DNA of 64,000 bases from Faecalibacterium duncaniae (GCF_010509575.1 NZ_CP048437.1:2542001-2606000); one strand, 5' to 3'. Positions 42,141 to 52,254 are shown, counted from the first letter of the stretch. The notes: a model not told the origin generated them from the letters alone. Made by a program: numbers and translations.

Positions 42141-43569
42141 AGCTCCACCACCTCACTGAGCCGGGTGGTCATAATTTTGTAAAGCTGGGTGTTTTTCGGG
42201 ATGGGGTTGGAAAACGGAAGCACCACATTCTCAAAAATCAGCAGTCCTTCGCCCGGTTCGGAATTGTCGATGTACTTTTGCTGGTCTGCGGAGAGGTTCA
42301 GCCGTTCCGACAGGATTTTGCGGTCGCCGGATGCCTGATTCAGCAGCGTGATGAAGTCGCTGTTTTCCAGAATGTTCTCAATCTCCGGGGAAGAAAGAAG
42401 GTCCTTCACATTTTGGGTGGCACCTGTGGGCACGCCGCCCCATTTGCGGAAGCGCTTCCAAATCTCGGCACTGTACGCGGCGGTCTGTTCCTCTTTCAGC
42501 AAAAGGTGGAACTCGTCTGCAAAATACCATGTGGCCCGGCCTTGGCTGCGGTTCTGGGTGACGCGGCCCCATATCTGGTCTTGGATAATGAGCATCCCCA
42601 ATTTTTTTAACTGTTTTCCTAACTCTTTGATGTCAAAGGCCACAAGCCGGTTGTGGATGTCCACATTCGTTTTGTGGTTAAACACGTTCAGCGAGCCGGA
42701 CACATACAGGTCTAATGCCTGTGCCACCCGGTCCGCTTCCGGCAAGTGCTGGTCGAGCAGGGCTTGGTGGAGGTCAGACAAAATCGGCATATTCTCCGGG
42801 CAGGGATTCGCCAGATAGGGGCGGTAGATGGCTTTCACGGCACGGTCTATCACGGTGCGCTCAATCGCTTCCAGACCTGTTTTACCGCCCATGACCAGCT
42901 CACAGAACGACAGCACAAAATCCGACTTCAAGGCCAGCGGGCTGTCATCTTCGGAATAATTCAGGTTGATGTCCAGAGGATTCACATAGTCCTTGCTGGT
43001 GGGCGAAAGTTTGATGACCTGCCCATGCAGCCGCTTGACCAGCGGATAATACTCGGCTTCTGGGTCTGAAATAAAAATATCGTCAGCAGTCGTTAAAAAC
43101 ACACTGACGATTTCAGACTTGCAGCTCATGGATTTGCCGCTGCCGGGCGTACCCAGCTTTAGGCCGTTGGGACACCGGGCCTGCTTGCGGTCCAGCATGA
43201 TCATGTTGTGAGATTTTGCGTTGATGCCGTAGTACATGGCCGCACCGCTCTGGAAAAGCTCCTGCGTGACAAAGGGCACGAACACCGCCACGTTGGAGGT
43301 GGTAAGGCTGCGCTGAATCTTTATCTGGTTGATGCCCAGCGGCAGGCTGGACACAAGGCCCTGTTCCTGCTGGTAGTCCAGCCGGATAAGGGAGCAGTTA
43401 TACTTCTGGGCCACACCTGCCGCTTGGAACACATCGTTGCCCAGCTTTTGCTTGGTGTCGGCTACGTTCAGCACCAGAAAGGTCAGCATGAAAAGCCGTT
43501 CGTTCCGGGTCTGCAATTTGTTCAGCAGCTTTTTGGCATCCTCGCCGTAGGTGGCAAGGTCGCTGGGCA
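42137..43569 (-). CDS. VirB4-like conjugation ATPase, 3' exon (split by group II intron)
   Basis: Residues about 324-800 of the spliced protein. It carries Walker A GTPGSGKS, Walker B in WYFADEFHLLL and the C-terminal RecA-like ATPase fold of VirB4/TraE/TrbE. After removal of 43570-46372 the codon across the junction is C|TG (Leu), giving DMDILPSDLA, and exon lengths sum to 2403 nt, exactly 801 codons. It powers pilus or channel assembly at the membrane. Read alone it would have no start of its own. Confidence 0.88.
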
Positions 43570-46372
43570 ATAGCGATAGGTAAACCTTTGAAATTATCTC
43601 CGATTTTTCCCTCGCTTCACACCGGACAAGCGACTTTCACCGCATCCGGCGTTCCATCAATTAAACAGTTTTCTTAATCTCCTTAGTCATACCATTGTGA
43701 GAATTGAGTTCTAAAGCGATTTCTTCCGAATCAATAGGTTTCACTTCTGCCGAAATCCTCAGCCTATTCAGTTTTGCCAGTTGTTGCCGATTTAGCTTTA
43801 AGACAGAAAGACGCGAATCAATGGCACTTTTGTTCGTTGCGTGAATCAATTCATGCACTGGTGCTAAGACCAGCACAAGGTTTCCATAGCAGTCCGTTCC
43901 TCCAAGGCTCTTCGGCCTTTTGTGGTGACAGTGAATATCTGACACGCTTTCAAACGTTTTCCCGGTAACTGCACATTTTCCCTGCTGGGCAGAGAAAAGT
44001 GAGATACGGTTATCCATATATTCTGCGCTGCGGCTGTATGCTGTAGCTTTCATAAGCTGTAAAAGCAGGGTGGTGTCCATTTGCAAATCATTGTGGATTT
44101 CACTTCGCCCCTGCGGTGTATAAGCGCACACATTCCGCTTCAAATCCATCGGTTTTTTACACCGGATATAGCTTATCGGGTAAACCGGCTCCTTGGATTG
44201 AGCAAGGTATCTCAGCCTTTTAGATTTTCCATATCGTTGGATTTCGCTTTTCGTCAGGTCGCGGCCTTCTTTTTTCAGACGATGGGATTTTCCGGCTTTC
44301 AGCCTGTTCTTAAGAACAATATCGACTGCTCTGCCAATGTTGTTGCAGTCAAGACTAATATCTGTTGCTAGTCGGTAGTAGTTCTGGATTCCCATGACCA
44401 TAGAGTTGAACAGGTGGACTTCACCCGATTCTCCTCGGCAGGCTCTTGGAAACTTAATATTTCCAACCTGCTTTACAAGGTCGGCTTTGACCCGCTTGTA
44501 TGCCTTATCGCACATGTGCGACTGCACAACATGCTTTTTCCCTTTTTTGCGCAATCGGATTTTGAATCCGAGAAATTCTGAATAGCTCCTTCTGACATCG
44601 ACAACTCTCGTTTTCTCTGGTGAAACTTCAAGTTTTAAGCGTTCGGTCAACCATTTTGTTACCGCTATCAGCGTTCGATTCGCTTGTTCTTTTGTTCTGC
44701 AAAGAATCCGAAAGTCATCCGCATATCGCACGATATACATTTCTTTCAGGTTTGTATTCCGCATAGCCCGGTACGCATGACTGTGTATCGGGCATCCTGC
44801 TGCATTTTCCCTGTAGGAGTATTTCTCTATAACCGGATGGTTCTGCCATTGACTTTCGACCCAGTGGTCAAGCTCATTCAGCACAACATTTGCCAACAGG
44901 GGAGATATTATTCCACCTTGCGGTGTTCCTTTCTTGGGATTTTCCAGATGTCCATCGGGCATCTGAATTGGGGCTTTTAGGATTCTGCGGATAACGTAGA
45001 GCAATTCTTTATCTCGAATATTCATCGACCACAGTTGCCGTATCAGTTTCGAGTGGTCTACATTGTCAAAGAAGCCTTTCACATCGAACTCTACTACATA
45101 GTAAAGTCCTGACCTCTGCATAAGGCGATAGATTGCAGCGATTGCATTTTCAACCGACCTATTCGGACGGAATCCATAGCTATTACTGCTGAATTTTGCT
45201 TCGCAGATTGGCTCCATGACTTGCTTAATACATTGCTGTATCAGCCTGTCCCAAATGCACGGGATTCCCAGTGGTCTGGTCTTTCCGTTCGGCTTCGGGA
45301 TTTCTTTTCTTCTTACGCTTCTGGGGGTATAGCCGTTTATTCCTCCTCTGACAATTTTTCGTACCCTTGCAACAACTTCATCAGCAGGAAGTCTGCCAAT
45401 ATCTGTTATTCGCAGTCTGTCCGTTCCCGGGGTTGCACTTCCGGAATTGGACTTAATGTTCCGATACGCCAGCATGATATTATCTTTCGACAAAATCAGT
45501 TCCATCAGGTTATCGAATACTTCTCTGGCCTGACTCCTGGTATATAGTTCATCAAAGGTACGCTGCATGTCATAGTATTCTGCGTGGCGGAGGGATTCCA
45601 CGCTTTTTGCTTTGGGATGTTTCTCACTTGGCATTAGGCATCACTCTCCTTTGCGGCGAGTGACTTCTTTTGGTCATACTCGCAATCCTAATTGCGACTA
45701 AGTGCTAAGAGTTTCTGTTTAACTGACTTGAGGCCATTCCTGTGCTTTTCTCTTTTTCGCAAAAAGCATTATCGGTTCGACCTCTGCTTTTCAGCAGTGA
45801 TTCAAAGGCTTATATGATTCGTCCTCTTGCTTTCAAATGAGAAAGCTCACTGCCTTTCCTCGTTCCAACAATCCTATCTCTCCATATACCTTTAGGTTTC
45901 CGCTTTGGTCCTGCCAGCTTGAGCAGGCCTGTAACCTGCTATGGTGTTTCATAACGTACATTTTTACTCCACCACACTGGCTAGCGATTAACGCTACCAG
46001 CACATTTCTATGCTGTCATGGTATAGACCCGTACATCCGCGGTTTTCGTCAGTTATCTTGCAAACATTCTAACCTTGGGTATTTTGTAGACCTCCGGCCT
46101 ATGGGCAGCACCGTCCACCTCTGGACGGCTTTCGTGGGGCTGGTGACTTTCCAGCATTTCTTACGGCTGCTCTCGGCCGCCTTCACCGAGCTTCTGACGC
46201 CGGATGTTTCCATCTTTGGTGCCAGTCGGAGTATTAAGGGGGCGTTTCAGGGCGTTACTCCATCATTCCACCGCTTGGATTGTTAGTTCTCCTAACTTTA
46301 GAACCTCGTTCTTTTGTTAGTGCCTGATTTTATCCTTCAACCACGAAGGTTTTGTTCAGGAACGAGTCGCAC
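43570..46372 (-). mobile_element. Group II intron inserted in virB4
   Basis: 2803 nt on the minus strand. It begins GTGCGAC at 46372 and ends CTAT at 43570. Domain V is readable near 43619-43654 (GCCGGATGCGGTGAAAGTCG on the minus strand), between the maturase stop and the 3' end. A GGATGT at 46038-46033, 334 nt into the intron, is complementary to the last six exon bases ACATCC and fits EBS1-IBS1. The 45635-46372 stretch is the 5' ribozyme core (domains I-III) and holds no gene. Confidence 0.9.
43661..45634 (-). CDS. Group II intron-encoded reverse transcriptase/maturase
   Basis: 657 residues. RT blocks are visible: RPLGIPCIWDRLIQQ, SYGFRPNRSVENAI, GTPQGGIISPLLANV, and the catalytic YADDF. 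A maturase X domain follows, then a C-terminal HNH endonuclease (CAVTGKTF, CHHKRPKSLGG, NLVLV). All parts look intact, so the intron is probably able to splice and retrohome. It lies inside domain IV of the intron, 91 nt before the 3' splice site. ATG 45634 with AAAGGAG about 11 nt upstream. Confidence 0.93.
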   Translation of the reverse strand: MPSEKHPKAKSVESLRHAEYYDMQRTFDELYTRSQAREVFDNLMELILSKDNIMLAYRNIKSNSGSATPGTDRLRITDIGRLPADEVVARVRKIVRGGINGYTPRSVRRKEIPKPNGKTRPLGIPCIWDRLIQQCIKQVMEPICEAKFSSNSYGFRPNRSVENAIAAIYRLMQRSGLYYVVEFDVKGFFDNVDHSKLIRQLWSMNIRDKELLYVIRRILKAPIQMPDGHLENPKKGTPQGGIISPLLANVVLNELDHWVESQWQNHPVIEKYSYRENAAGCPIHSHAYRAMRNTNLKEMYIVRYADDFRILCRTKEQANRTLIAVTKWLTERLKLEVSPEKTRVVDVRRSYSEFLGFKIRLRKKGKKHVVQSHMCDKAYKRVKADLVKQVGNIKFPRACRGESGEVHLFNSMVMGIQNYYRLATDISLDCNNIGRAVDIVLKNRLKAGKSHRLKKEGRDLTKSEIQRYGKSKRLRYLAQSKEPVYPISYIRCKKPMDLKRNVCAYTPQGRSEIHNDLQMDTTLLLQLMKATAYSRSAEYMDNRISLFSAQQGKCAVTGKTFESVSDIHCHHKRPKSLGGTDCYGNLVLVLAPVHELIHATNKSAIDSRLSVLKLNRQQLAKLNRLRISAEVKPIDSEEIALELNSHNGMTKEIKKTV

Positions 46373-47342
46373 GGATGTCCATGTCGTACCCGGAACGAAC
46401 AGCTTTTTTCTGCTCCTGAATCTTCATGGCATCAAGGTCAGTGATTTTTCGTTTAATCGTCTTGATGGCCTCGGTCTGGTCAATGGCCTGCACATGGAGA
46501 TTGACGAGAATCCCGCTTTCCGTTTTGAGGAAGTCGGCCAGCATTTCGTCCGAAAGTTCCGGCGCAAGGATTTGTAAAAAACTCACCGCTCCATACTTGC
46601 CGCCCAAACCAAAGGTTTTGGCCGTACCGAAACAGAGGGAGGACGGGGCCACAAAATCCTTGGTAGACAGGCCGGAGGGTGCCAGCCAGTCCCAGTCAAA
46701 ACGGAACGGTTCGCCGTCCGGGTGGAAGATGCCGTGCAGCACCTCCAAACGCTCCTGCCCGTCCATGACGTGCGCCACACAGCCCATGGTCTTGAAGTAG
46801 CCCAGCAGGTCAAGGCCAATGCGGGCCAGCCGTGCCCGTGCGGTTTTCAGGCTGTCAGCCTCGATGGTGAAGGTCAGGTACTTGGTTTTGACAATGCCGT
46901 TGTTGCCGCTGGCAAGCTGCTTTTGCAGGATGGCGGTGTACTCGGCGCGGATGTCGTCAAAATCATCCCCCTGCGGTGCGATCTCAAAACTTTTTGCGTA
47001 CTGCACCGGGTCAACCTTGCGATTGAGAAAAGACAGCTGCACATGGATGGAAGCATCCACATAGTTGTAGAGGTCGCACAGGTGTTCAAAGATGGCGGTT
47101 CTTGTTTCCGGCTGGGCCAGCTGATAACTGATGTCCTCAAAGGCAATGCACTTGGAGAATGTGCGTCGGTCAATGCGGCACACACCGTCCGGGTAGATGG
47201 CTTCATACGGGATGGTGGCCTGTGCCGTGCGGGGCTTGCCGTCACCCTTGTACTTGCGGAGAACGGCATCAATTTCTTTTTTCTGGGCGCGGGTGAGCTT
47301 TTTGGGCTTTTCGGTTTCGCGGGGTATCGTTTTTCTGGACAA
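46373..47342 (-). CDS. VirB4-like conjugation ATPase, 5' exon (split by group II intron)
   Basis: Encodes residues 1-323 plus one base of the split codon. TTG start at 47342 with AGGAGGT 8 nt upstream, overlapping the end of the PrgI gene by 74 nt. It contains the N-terminal TraC_F-like domain (ISYQLAQPETRTAIFEHLCD) and ends MDI, where homologues continue directly into the sequence of the 3' exon. Without splicing, translation would run into the intron and stop shortly after (near 46356). Confidence 0.88.
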
Positions 47343-47694
47343 TGGCCTTTACCTCCTGTTCCATTTTGTATTGCCGCACAAGGGCGGCGTAAGCATTGTT
47401 GGTCTGATAGGGCCTTTCCTTGGGACGGATAAAGCAGCACTGAATCATTTGCTGAATCACTACTTCAAGGGGCTGGCCGTGCCGCTCGAACAGAGCGAAC
47501 AGCAGCCCCGGTAGCATGGCAAAAATCATCAGCAGGGCCGCTGCACTGTTGGAAAGATAGTTCCGGGCCAAAAAATAAAGCGGTCCGCCCGTGAGGAGCG
47601 CACCGCCGAAGCAGACCAGCTGCCGCTTGGTCAGCCCGAATAAGACTTTGGATTTTACATGGGTCAAATCTTTGGGAACGGTCACATACGCCAT
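47269..47694 (-). CDS. PrgI-family transfer protein
   Basis: 141 residues, ATG 47694 with AAAGGAG. Short N-terminal VTVPKDLTHVKSKVLFGLTK, two membrane helices (about 28-45 and 52-70) and a basic tail. This is the PrgI/VirB3-like inner-membrane component always upstream of VirB4 in Gram-positive type IV systems. Confidence 0.88.
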   Translation of the reverse strand: MAYVTVPKDLTHVKSKVLFGLTKRQLVCFGGALLTGGPLYFLARNYLSNSAAALLMIFAMLPGLLFALFERHGQPLEVVIQQMIQCCFIRPKERPYQTNNAYAALVRQYKMEQEVKAIVQKNDTPRNRKAQKAHPRPEKRN

Positions 47695-47709
47695 TCAAAC
47701 GCTCCTTTC

Positions 47710-48573
47710 TCAATGGGCACCGAATACGGACTTGCTGATGCTGCCGGTCTTGAACAGACAAAAGCAGAGCAGCACAGTATAGCCCATGCAGCCCCAGATG
47801 GCCCCGGCAATGTCCGCCGCACCCGAAATATTGCGTATCAGCACCGCGTAGATGCCCACGACAATCATAATCAGGAACGCTTGGAAACCTAACGCCAGAA
47901 GCGATTTCAAGTAGTTCTGCCCGGTGCTGCGCCACTCGCTGCTGCCCATGGTGGCAAGCGGGATGGGCCCCAGCGCGGTCACAACGTAAATCTCAATCAT
48001 GCGGCCGTATGTTACAAGAAAAATGCAGATGGACAGGATGTTCATGGTCAGGCCCACTACAAGGGTCTGGAACCACAGGCTGAGTAGGCTGCCGATGGTC
48101 ATGCTTTCCAGCTGAAATTCCAGTCCGGGTATCAGGCGGTCAAAGTGGATGGATGTTTCGCCGATGATAACGCCGGAGCTTTGGTTGACAACGCTCTGGG
48201 TGGCATCGAACACGCCCATGACGATGTTCCATGTGTTGCTGACAATGAGGATGGCAAAGGCAGACTTGAAAATCCAGCGGAAAAACATAGAAGTGTCAAA
48301 GTCGTGCATATTATTCTTTTCGGTAATCATCTGGATAAGCTCATGGCACATCACAAGGGCAAGGATGGCCGCTGCAATGGGTAGCACTACCGTTTCGGAA
48401 AGACTGCGCAGCATATTGAAAATGCCGCTGTTCCACGCCTGCGGGGTAGAGCCGACATCCGAAGCGATTTCGCCCACCTTGGCGTTCACGTTATCGAACA
48501 GGCCGGAGAGGTTGCCCGTGATGCCATCGATCAAAATGCCTTTTATCCATTTCTCGATGATCTCACTAATCAA
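47710..48573 (-). CDS. VirB6/TrbL-like membrane channel protein
   Basis: 287 residues from a TTG at 48573 (AGGAGGT upstream). At least five membrane segments; a central TYGRMIEIYVVTALGPIPLA is the conserved block of this Tn1549-type family. It should form the polytopic core of the translocation channel. It follows Maff2 after about 100 nt that contain a GCGC-CTCCC/GGGAG-GCGC hairpin (48594-48621). Confidence 0.87.
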   Translation of the reverse strand: MISEIIEKWIKGILIDGITGNLSGLFDNVNAKVGEIASDVGSTPQAWNSGIFNMLRSLSETVVLPIAAAILALVMCHELIQMITEKNNMHDFDTSMFFRWIFKSAFAILIVSNTWNIVMGVFDATQSVVNQSSGVIIGETSIHFDRLIPGLEFQLESMTIGSLLSLWFQTLVVGLTMNILSICIFLVTYGRMIEIYVVTALGPIPLATMGSSEWRSTGQNYLKSLLALGFQAFLIMIVVGIYAVLIRNISGAADIAGAIWGCMGYTVLLCFCLFKTGSISKSVFGAH

Positions 48574-48676
48574 GCAAAGATACCTCCTTTCCCGCGCCCT
48601 CCCATGTGAGAGGGAGAGCGCGGAGTAGGATTTTAAGTGTTAGTTGTTCGGAAAATTGTGGGCAGCGATGCAGGAC

Positions 48677-48892
48677 TTAGCCCAGCAGCCCGGACAGCAG
48701 CGGGACAAGGGTCACGCCGATCAGGGCAACGCCGCCACCCGCGACCAGCTGCTTCACGCCCTGGCTCTTGCTGCCGGGGTTATCCTGTCCATAACCCTCC
48801 AACAGGTTGATGCCGCCCCAGACACACAGGGCACCGCCCAGACCGACCACGATAGTCTGCAAAGTATCGACTGCGCTGTTGAAAAATTCCAT
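48677..48892 (-). CDS. Maff2-family small membrane protein
   Basis: 71 residues, two hydrophobic segments separated by GYGQDNPGSKSQGVKQ, and ending in LSGLLG. It matches the Maff2 family of mobile elements, probably the VirB2-like or pilin-like subunit of the channel. ATG 48892. Confidence 0.88.
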   Translation of the reverse strand: MEFFNSAVDTLQTIVVGLGGALCVWGGINLLEGYGQDNPGSKSQGVKQLVAGGGVALIGVTLVPLLSGLLG

Positions 48893-48939
48893 AAGGTCCT
48901 CACTTTCTGCCGCTTATTCTGCGACACTCAAAAATAAAA

Positions 48940-50745
48940 TTATTCGGCTGCATCTTCATCCGACAGGTCGATTTCGTACAGGTCAAAACTTTCGTCCTGT
49001 GCGACTACCTGCTGCCGCTTCCGGCGCAGGGTAGATAAGAACCTGTCCACATCAAAGGTGTTTTTCTTGTCCGCGTCCGCAAGGTATTTGTAGTGCGGGT
49101 GCTTGGTGATGTCGAACTTCTCCGAAAAGAACGGCCTCACACCCCGCAGCTGCAAAATACATTTGCCGCCGTCCATGATTGCAATTTCGTCCTCTGACAT
49201 CAACGCCTTTCCTAATTTTTGATAGTTCAGTCCGTGGGAGGTTTGAGAACCCCGGTTTTCGCTGGTGTTGAAACTGTCGATGGTTTCTTTCCCCAGCGCA
49301 TCGGAGATCTCTTTGGCATTCTTGCCCCGCCCACTCAAAAAGAGAACAGAATCGCAGTTGTCCGAAATGATTTCGGCCGCATCCTTGTAGATAGCTTTCA
49401 GCTGCGACTGGCTCTGCAAAATGATGGATGCCGAGATTTCCCGGCTGCGGATGGTGGCGATCAGCTTGTCGAAGTTGGGAATCTGCCCAATGTTGGCGAA
49501 CTCGTCCAGAATCAGCCGCACATGGACAGGCAGCCGGCCGCCGTATTTATCATCCGCACGGTCACACAGCAGGTTGATAAGCTGGCTTTGGAGCATAGCG
49601 AGAATGAAGTTGAACGTGGTATCCGTGTCGCTCATAATCAAAAACAGAATCGTCTTTTCATCCCCGATGGTATCCAGCTCCATTTCATCATCCTCCATCA
49701 GTTCCCGCACTTCCCGGATGTCAAATGGGGCTAAACGGGCACCGCAGCTTATCAGGATGGAGGAACGGGTCTTGCCCGCCGACAGCAAAAACTTTTTGTA
49801 CTGTCGGACAGCAAAGTGGTCCGGGTCTTTCTGTTCCAGCCGTTCAAACATGAGGTCCACCGGGCTTTGAAACTCCGGGTCGTCCTCGCGGGCTTCACTG
49901 GCATTTATCATTTCCAGCAGGGTGGTGAAGTTCATTTCCTCTGCCGGGGCCTCATACCAGATGTAGCCAATCAGAGCCGTGTAGAACAGCCGTTCCGACT
50001 TCACCCAAAAATCTTCCGCTGATTTCTCACCCTCGCCCTTGGTGTTGGCGATAAGTGTATTCACCAGCTTCAGCACGTCCTTTTCCGAGTGGATGTAAAC
50101 AAAGGGATTGTACTTCATGGACTTGGAAAAGTTTATCGTGTTCAGGATTTTCACCCGGTAGCCTGCCCGCTGGAACATTTGGCCTGTTTCCAGAACCAGT
50201 GTACCTTTCGGGTCTGTGACCACGAATGAGGTGGGATAATCAGACGTGGGAAAGCATTGCATGAGGTTGGGCTTCACATAGAAGCGGGTCTTGCCGCTGC
50301 CGGAGCCTCCGATCACCAGCACATTCTTGTTCCGGGCCGTCTTGGGGTCTTTGGGCCGCCCGGTCATGGTCAGGCGTTCGGTCTGGGTCAGCAGGATATT
50401 GTTTTCAAACTTGGGGTCGATGTACGGGGCAATGTCTTTGGCGGTGCCCCATCGGGCAGAGCCGTATTCTTCACCCTTGCGGTATTTCTTGGCGTTCTTG
50501 CCTTTGCTGTACACGATGAGCCGGACAGCCACCGCCCCGGCAAGGCCTACGCAGAGGTCAAGCGGATGCAGGCTGGGCAGCGGGTTTGCAAAGGCGGCGG
50601 AGATGCCGTCTGTCAGGTGGAGCAGCTTTGCCGAAGCATCCACGCCCGCCGCAAGACGGTACGCCTGCCCGCATTTGGCGAACAGGTACACGAACAGCAG
50701 ATACGGCAGATTCAGCACCAGCAGCTTTTTCAGTTCAGGCTTCAT
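48940..50745 (-). CDS. VirD4-type coupling protein (TraG family)
   Basis: 601 residues: two N-terminal membrane helices, Walker A GGSGSGKTRF, Walker B LILDEFANIGQIP, and a C-terminal acidic tail. It links the relaxase-DNA complex to the secretion channel and pumps DNA. It overlaps the PcfB stop by ATGA. Confidence 0.93.
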   Translation of the reverse strand: MKPELKKLLVLNLPYLLFVYLFAKCGQAYRLAAGVDASAKLLHLTDGISAAFANPLPSLHPLDLCVGLAGAVAVRLIVYSKGKNAKKYRKGEEYGSARWGTAKDIAPYIDPKFENNILLTQTERLTMTGRPKDPKTARNKNVLVIGGSGSGKTRFYVKPNLMQCFPTSDYPTSFVVTDPKGTLVLETGQMFQRAGYRVKILNTINFSKSMKYNPFVYIHSEKDVLKLVNTLIANTKGEGEKSAEDFWVKSERLFYTALIGYIWYEAPAEEMNFTTLLEMINASEAREDDPEFQSPVDLMFERLEQKDPDHFAVRQYKKFLLSAGKTRSSILISCGARLAPFDIREVRELMEDDEMELDTIGDEKTILFLIMSDTDTTFNFILAMLQSQLINLLCDRADDKYGGRLPVHVRLILDEFANIGQIPNFDKLIATIRSREISASIILQSQSQLKAIYKDAAEIISDNCDSVLFLSGRGKNAKEISDALGKETIDSFNTSENRGSQTSHGLNYQKLGKALMSEDEIAIMDGGKCILQLRGVRPFFSEKFDITKHPHYKYLADADKKNTFDVDRFLSTLRRKRQQVVAQDESFDLYEIDLSDEDAAE

Positions 50746-51212
50746 CGTTCCAGCCCCCTTTGCTTGATTCTTTCCTTCGCACGTTTCGGCTGCTGGGCGG
50801 CTTTCTGCTTGGCTGCTGCCAGCACCTTGCGGATAGAGGGCCGCTGCTCCTTGGAAAGTGTTTTGGCCGTGAACTCCCGGAACGCCTGTTCCAGATTGTC
50901 TGCATCCTTGGCCTTGAAGATCACGATATAGTGGGGCGGCTGGGTGGTCTTGTCCTTGCGCAAGGTGAAGTCCACGCCGTACTTTTTGGCGCAGGGCTTG
51001 AACGCCCCGATGTTCGCCTCCGTGACTTCAATGTTGGTCAGGGCCGCACCATGGGCTTTCAGCTGTTTCAGGCTTTGCTTGCCGTGGTGCAGCTTTGGCC
51101 CCTTGGCCCGGTGCTGCAAATATTTTTTCAGCGCAGCTTGCAACGCTTGGGCGGTGAGTTTGCCCGTTTTCATGGACAGGGCAATGGTTTTCTGGGTGAC
51201 TTCTTCCTGCAA
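50742..51212 (-). CDS. PcfB-family protein
   Basis: 156 residues from a TTG at 51212 (AGGAGGG upstream). TQKTIALSMKTGKLTAQALQ and VDFTLRKDKTTQPPHYIVIFKAKD are the DUF3801/PcfB features; the C-terminus is very basic. It is an accessory of relaxase recruitment in pCF10-type systems. Translationally coupled to virD4. Confidence 0.88.
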   Translation of the reverse strand: MQEEVTQKTIALSMKTGKLTAQALQAALKKYLQHRAKGPKLHHGKQSLKQLKAHGAALTNIEVTEANIGAFKPCAKKYGVDFTLRKDKTTQPPHYIVIFKAKDADNLEQAFREFTAKTLSKEQRPSIRKVLAAAKQKAAQQPKRAKERIKQRGLER

Positions 51213-51251
51213 TATGAATCCCTCCTTGTTGCAGAAAATTCAGAGCGGCAG

Positions 51252-51293
51252 CTAGGGTGGAACCACCAGCCGCCGCAGGTAGGTAGTGCGCAT
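51252..51293 (-). CDS. 13-residue ORF between repA and pcfB
   Basis: ATG 51293 with AAAGGAG about 10 nt upstream, reading MRTTYLRRLVVPP and then TAG. Its second half overlaps a hairpin (GGCGGCTGGTGG with CCACC-CTAGCTGCC). It could be a leader peptide, coupling translation to pcfB, or a real microprotein. Confidence 0.4.
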   Translation of the reverse strand: MRTTYLRRLVVPP

Positions 51294-51312
51294 AGGGTGA
51301 CGCTCCTTTCGG

Positions 51313-52227
51313 TCAGGTGTTGGGCGGGCGGCCCCAATCGGGCTGCGCCATATCGTGCGCCACAAGGAACGCATAGTAGCTGTTGATGGTGCTGGGCGCG
51401 TTAAAAAGCATGGCCCGCAGGTATTGCTTGATGTTGCGGACTTTGGTGGTGTTATCCCGCAGGCAGTCCATGACGAACTCGATGTGATGGCTGTCCAGTT
51501 TCAGGAACTTGGCCTTGACCAGCTCTGCCGGGTAATCGTCCCCGGCCACCCGGATGGACTTGCGGTTGGTGCAGACCGTTTCCAGCAGGATGTCCACGAT
51601 CTCGTCCAGCTGCTCCCGGTCTATCCGGGGATTCTGGGTGAGGGTATCATACTCGATGTTCTCCAAAATCAAGTCCCGGTAGATTTGATAGGCCGCTTCC
51701 TTTCGGCTTCCGGTCCGTTCCGGCAGCGATGCCGCTGTCTCGTCCTCGTCCAAAGGCAAGGGGTTTGGGGAATGGATAGGAATGGAATCGGTATTTAATC
51801 CCTCTTTCTTTTGTTTTTCTGTAATTAGTTTATCTTTATTTAATTGCATTGGATTTTCCAACGTAGGGTTTTCCTGCGTGGGATTCTCCAACGTTGGATT
51901 TTCCAATGTAGGTGAAACCGATGCAGGAACAGGCTGCGGCAGCTCGAAGATCACATAGTCTGCACCGCGCAGCCGTCCTTTCTCGTCACGTTCTCTGGAA
52001 CGCTGGATGTAGCCTGCCTGTTCCAGTTCCCGGATAGCCTGCCGTATCGCGTCAATGCTTTCCCGGTTGATACGGGCCAGCCCTTGCAGGGTGTAGTCCC
52101 AATCTTCCGGCAGGGAGAGCATTTGGGAGAGTAAGCCCTTGGCTTTCAGGGACAAGGCCCGGTTCCGCAGGTGGTGGTTCGACATGACCGTGTAGCCGCT
52201 GTTCTTTTCTACCCGAAATACTGCCAT
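51313..52227 (-). CDS. RepA-like replication initiator with N-terminal winged helix (DUF6017-type)
   Basis: 304 residues from ATG 52227 (AAAGGAGG upstream). N-terminal DNA-binding part: TVMSNHHLRNRALSLKAKGL and INRESIDAIRQAIRELEQAG, as in RepA_N-type initiators. A low-complexity linker repeats PTLENPTxENP four times. The C-terminal DUF6017-like domain contains YDTLTQNPRIDREQLDEIVD and ends near YAFLVAHDMAQPDWG. It heads the leftward transfer operon and likely allows extrachromosomal replication of the excised circle. A terminator lies in its leader. Confidence 0.82.
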   Translation of the reverse strand: MAVFRVEKNSGYTVMSNHHLRNRALSLKAKGLLSQMLSLPEDWDYTLQGLARINRESIDAIRQAIRELEQAGYIQRSRERDEKGRLRGADYVIFELPQPVPASVSPTLENPTLENPTQENPTLENPMQLNKDKLITEKQKKEGLNTDSIPIHSPNPLPLDEDETAASLPERTGSRKEAAYQIYRDLILENIEYDTLTQNPRIDREQLDEIVDILLETVCTNRKSIRVAGDDYPAELVKAKFLKLDSHHIEFVMDCLRDNTTKVRNIKQYLRAMLFNAPSTINSYYAFLVAHDMAQPDWGRPPNT

Positions 52228-52254
52228 TTCACGGATGCCTCCTTTCGTTGCAAA

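Noticed and set aside
42137..43570. virB4 as a pseudogene with two fragments
   Set aside because: The gap has true group II intron ends and restores an exact 801-codon frame, so it is an intron-split gene rather than a broken one.
45837..46286. 149-codon plus-strand frame in the right part of the intron
   Set aside because: Falls in the 5' ribozyme domains of the group II intron on the opposite strand; no SD and no homology.
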